DNA of 5,404 nucleotides from an uncultured Collinsella sp. (GTDB lineage: Bacteria; Actinomycetota; Coriobacteriia; Coriobacteriales; Coriobacteriaceae), in the NCBI GenBank assembly GCA_900552185.1, contig URYT01000130.1, positions 1 through 5,404 of the forward strand. The letters run 5' to 3'. Each line of letters begins with the position of its first letter. Positions within the stretch are counted from its first letter, which is position 1. Shown one piece after another: positions 5,069-5,404 of this stretch. Made by a program: the position numbers and the translations under genes. The notes below the pieces were generated by a model. That model ran no database searches and had not been told where the DNA came from. It saw nothing but the letters and a program-made list of their open reading frames with translations.

Positions 5069-5404
5069 ATGAGTGACATTTTGGACGTCTACGGTCGTGA
5101 AGTGCTCGACAGCCGCGGCAACCCCACCGTCGAGGTCGAGGTCGTGCTCGAGGACGGCAGCTTCGGCCGCGCGATGGTGCCTTCGGGCGCTTCGACCGGC
5201 GCCTTTGAGGCATGCGAGCTGCGCGACGGCGACAAGGGTCGCTACCTGGGCAAGGGCGTCTCGCAGGCCGTCGAGCACGTCAACAACGAGTGCGCCAACG
5301 CCGTCGTGGGCCTCGATGCCTTCGATCAGCGCGCCGTCGATGCCGCGCTGATCGCCGCGGACGGTACCCCCAACAAGACCAAGCTCGGCGCTAACGCCAT
5401 CCTG
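5069..5404 (+). CDS. eno: Enolase, N-terminal part (runs off the window)
   Basis: The frame stays open from the ATG at 5069 to the last base, giving 112 codons of a protein usually about 420-430 residues long. It shows the classic enolase N-terminus: REVLDSRGNPTVEVEV (10-25), then PSGASTGAFEACELRDGD (38-55), which includes the mobile catalytic loop around S39-S42, and RYLGKGV (58-64). It ends in KTKLGANAIL, the expected lead into the next conserved block. Enolase interconverts 2-phosphoglycerate and phosphoenolpyruvate in glycolysis, in the cytosol, with Mg2+. The catalytic Lys and the metal ligands lie beyond the window. AGGGAG (5058-5063) precedes the ATG by 5 nt. Codon use is strongly GC-biased, as expected of a highly expressed native gene and unlike the adjacent ATPase gene. 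The phenylalanine in GAFEA is common in actinobacterial enolases. Confidence 0.97.
   Translation, partial: MSDILDVYGREVLDSRGNPTVEVEVVLEDGSFGRAMVPSGASTGAFEACELRDGDKGRYLGKGVSQAVEHVNNECANAVVGLDAFDQRAVDAALIAADGTPNKTKLGANAIL

Noticed and set aside
4934..5278. Leftward open frame antisense to the enolase start
   Set aside because: It covers the complement of the conserved enolase N-terminus and the eno leader, and has no independent support.

Overview
The window looks like a chromosomal segment from a GC-rich Coriobacteriia-type actinobacterium. A Collinsella-like gut organism is my best guess. The basis is the GC-rich codon use, the actinobacterial style of the enolase N-terminus (PSGASTGAFEA...ELRDGD), strong AAAGGAG-type ribosome binding sites, and the mix of genes. 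This is recognition from memory and no search was run.

Layout from left to right. Bases 1-102 hold a hairpin-forming sequence and possibly the last codons of a rightward gene. A leftward PHP-family phosphoesterase of the histidinol-phosphatase (HisJ) type follows (1014 to 103). A 307-base divergent intergenic region (1015-1321) contains a perfect 23-bp inverted repeat. A rightward cluster comes next: an orphan LarC C-terminal-domain protein (1322-1807), a YfcE-type metallophosphodiesterase (1877-2425) and the NTP pyrophosphohydrolase MazG (2428-3288). The last two are separated by only 2 nt and are probably translationally coupled. Converging on mazG after a 39-nt gap is a leftward AAA_14/DUF4143 ATPase (4695 to 3328), visibly less GC-rich than its neighbours. 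A 373-base divergent region (4696-5068) then leads to the rightward enolase gene (5069 to the window edge, 112 codons present).

How the genes fit together. Most of the segment is housekeeping metabolism: nucleotide-pool cleaning (MazG), phosphodiester hydrolysis (YfcE), glycolysis (enolase) and phosphate-ester hydrolysis (PHP). The LarC2 protein stands alone, with no LarC1, LarB or LarE gene in the window, so its partner genes must lie elsewhere or it acts alone. The AAA_14/DUF4143 gene looks like an acquired single-gene module. Immediately upstream it has three identical 19-bp direct repeats spaced at exactly 33 bp, plus a partial fourth, covering its probable promoter and reaching its ribosome binding site. 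That repeat array and the 23-bp inverted repeat are the two structures least explained by ordinary gene annotation.
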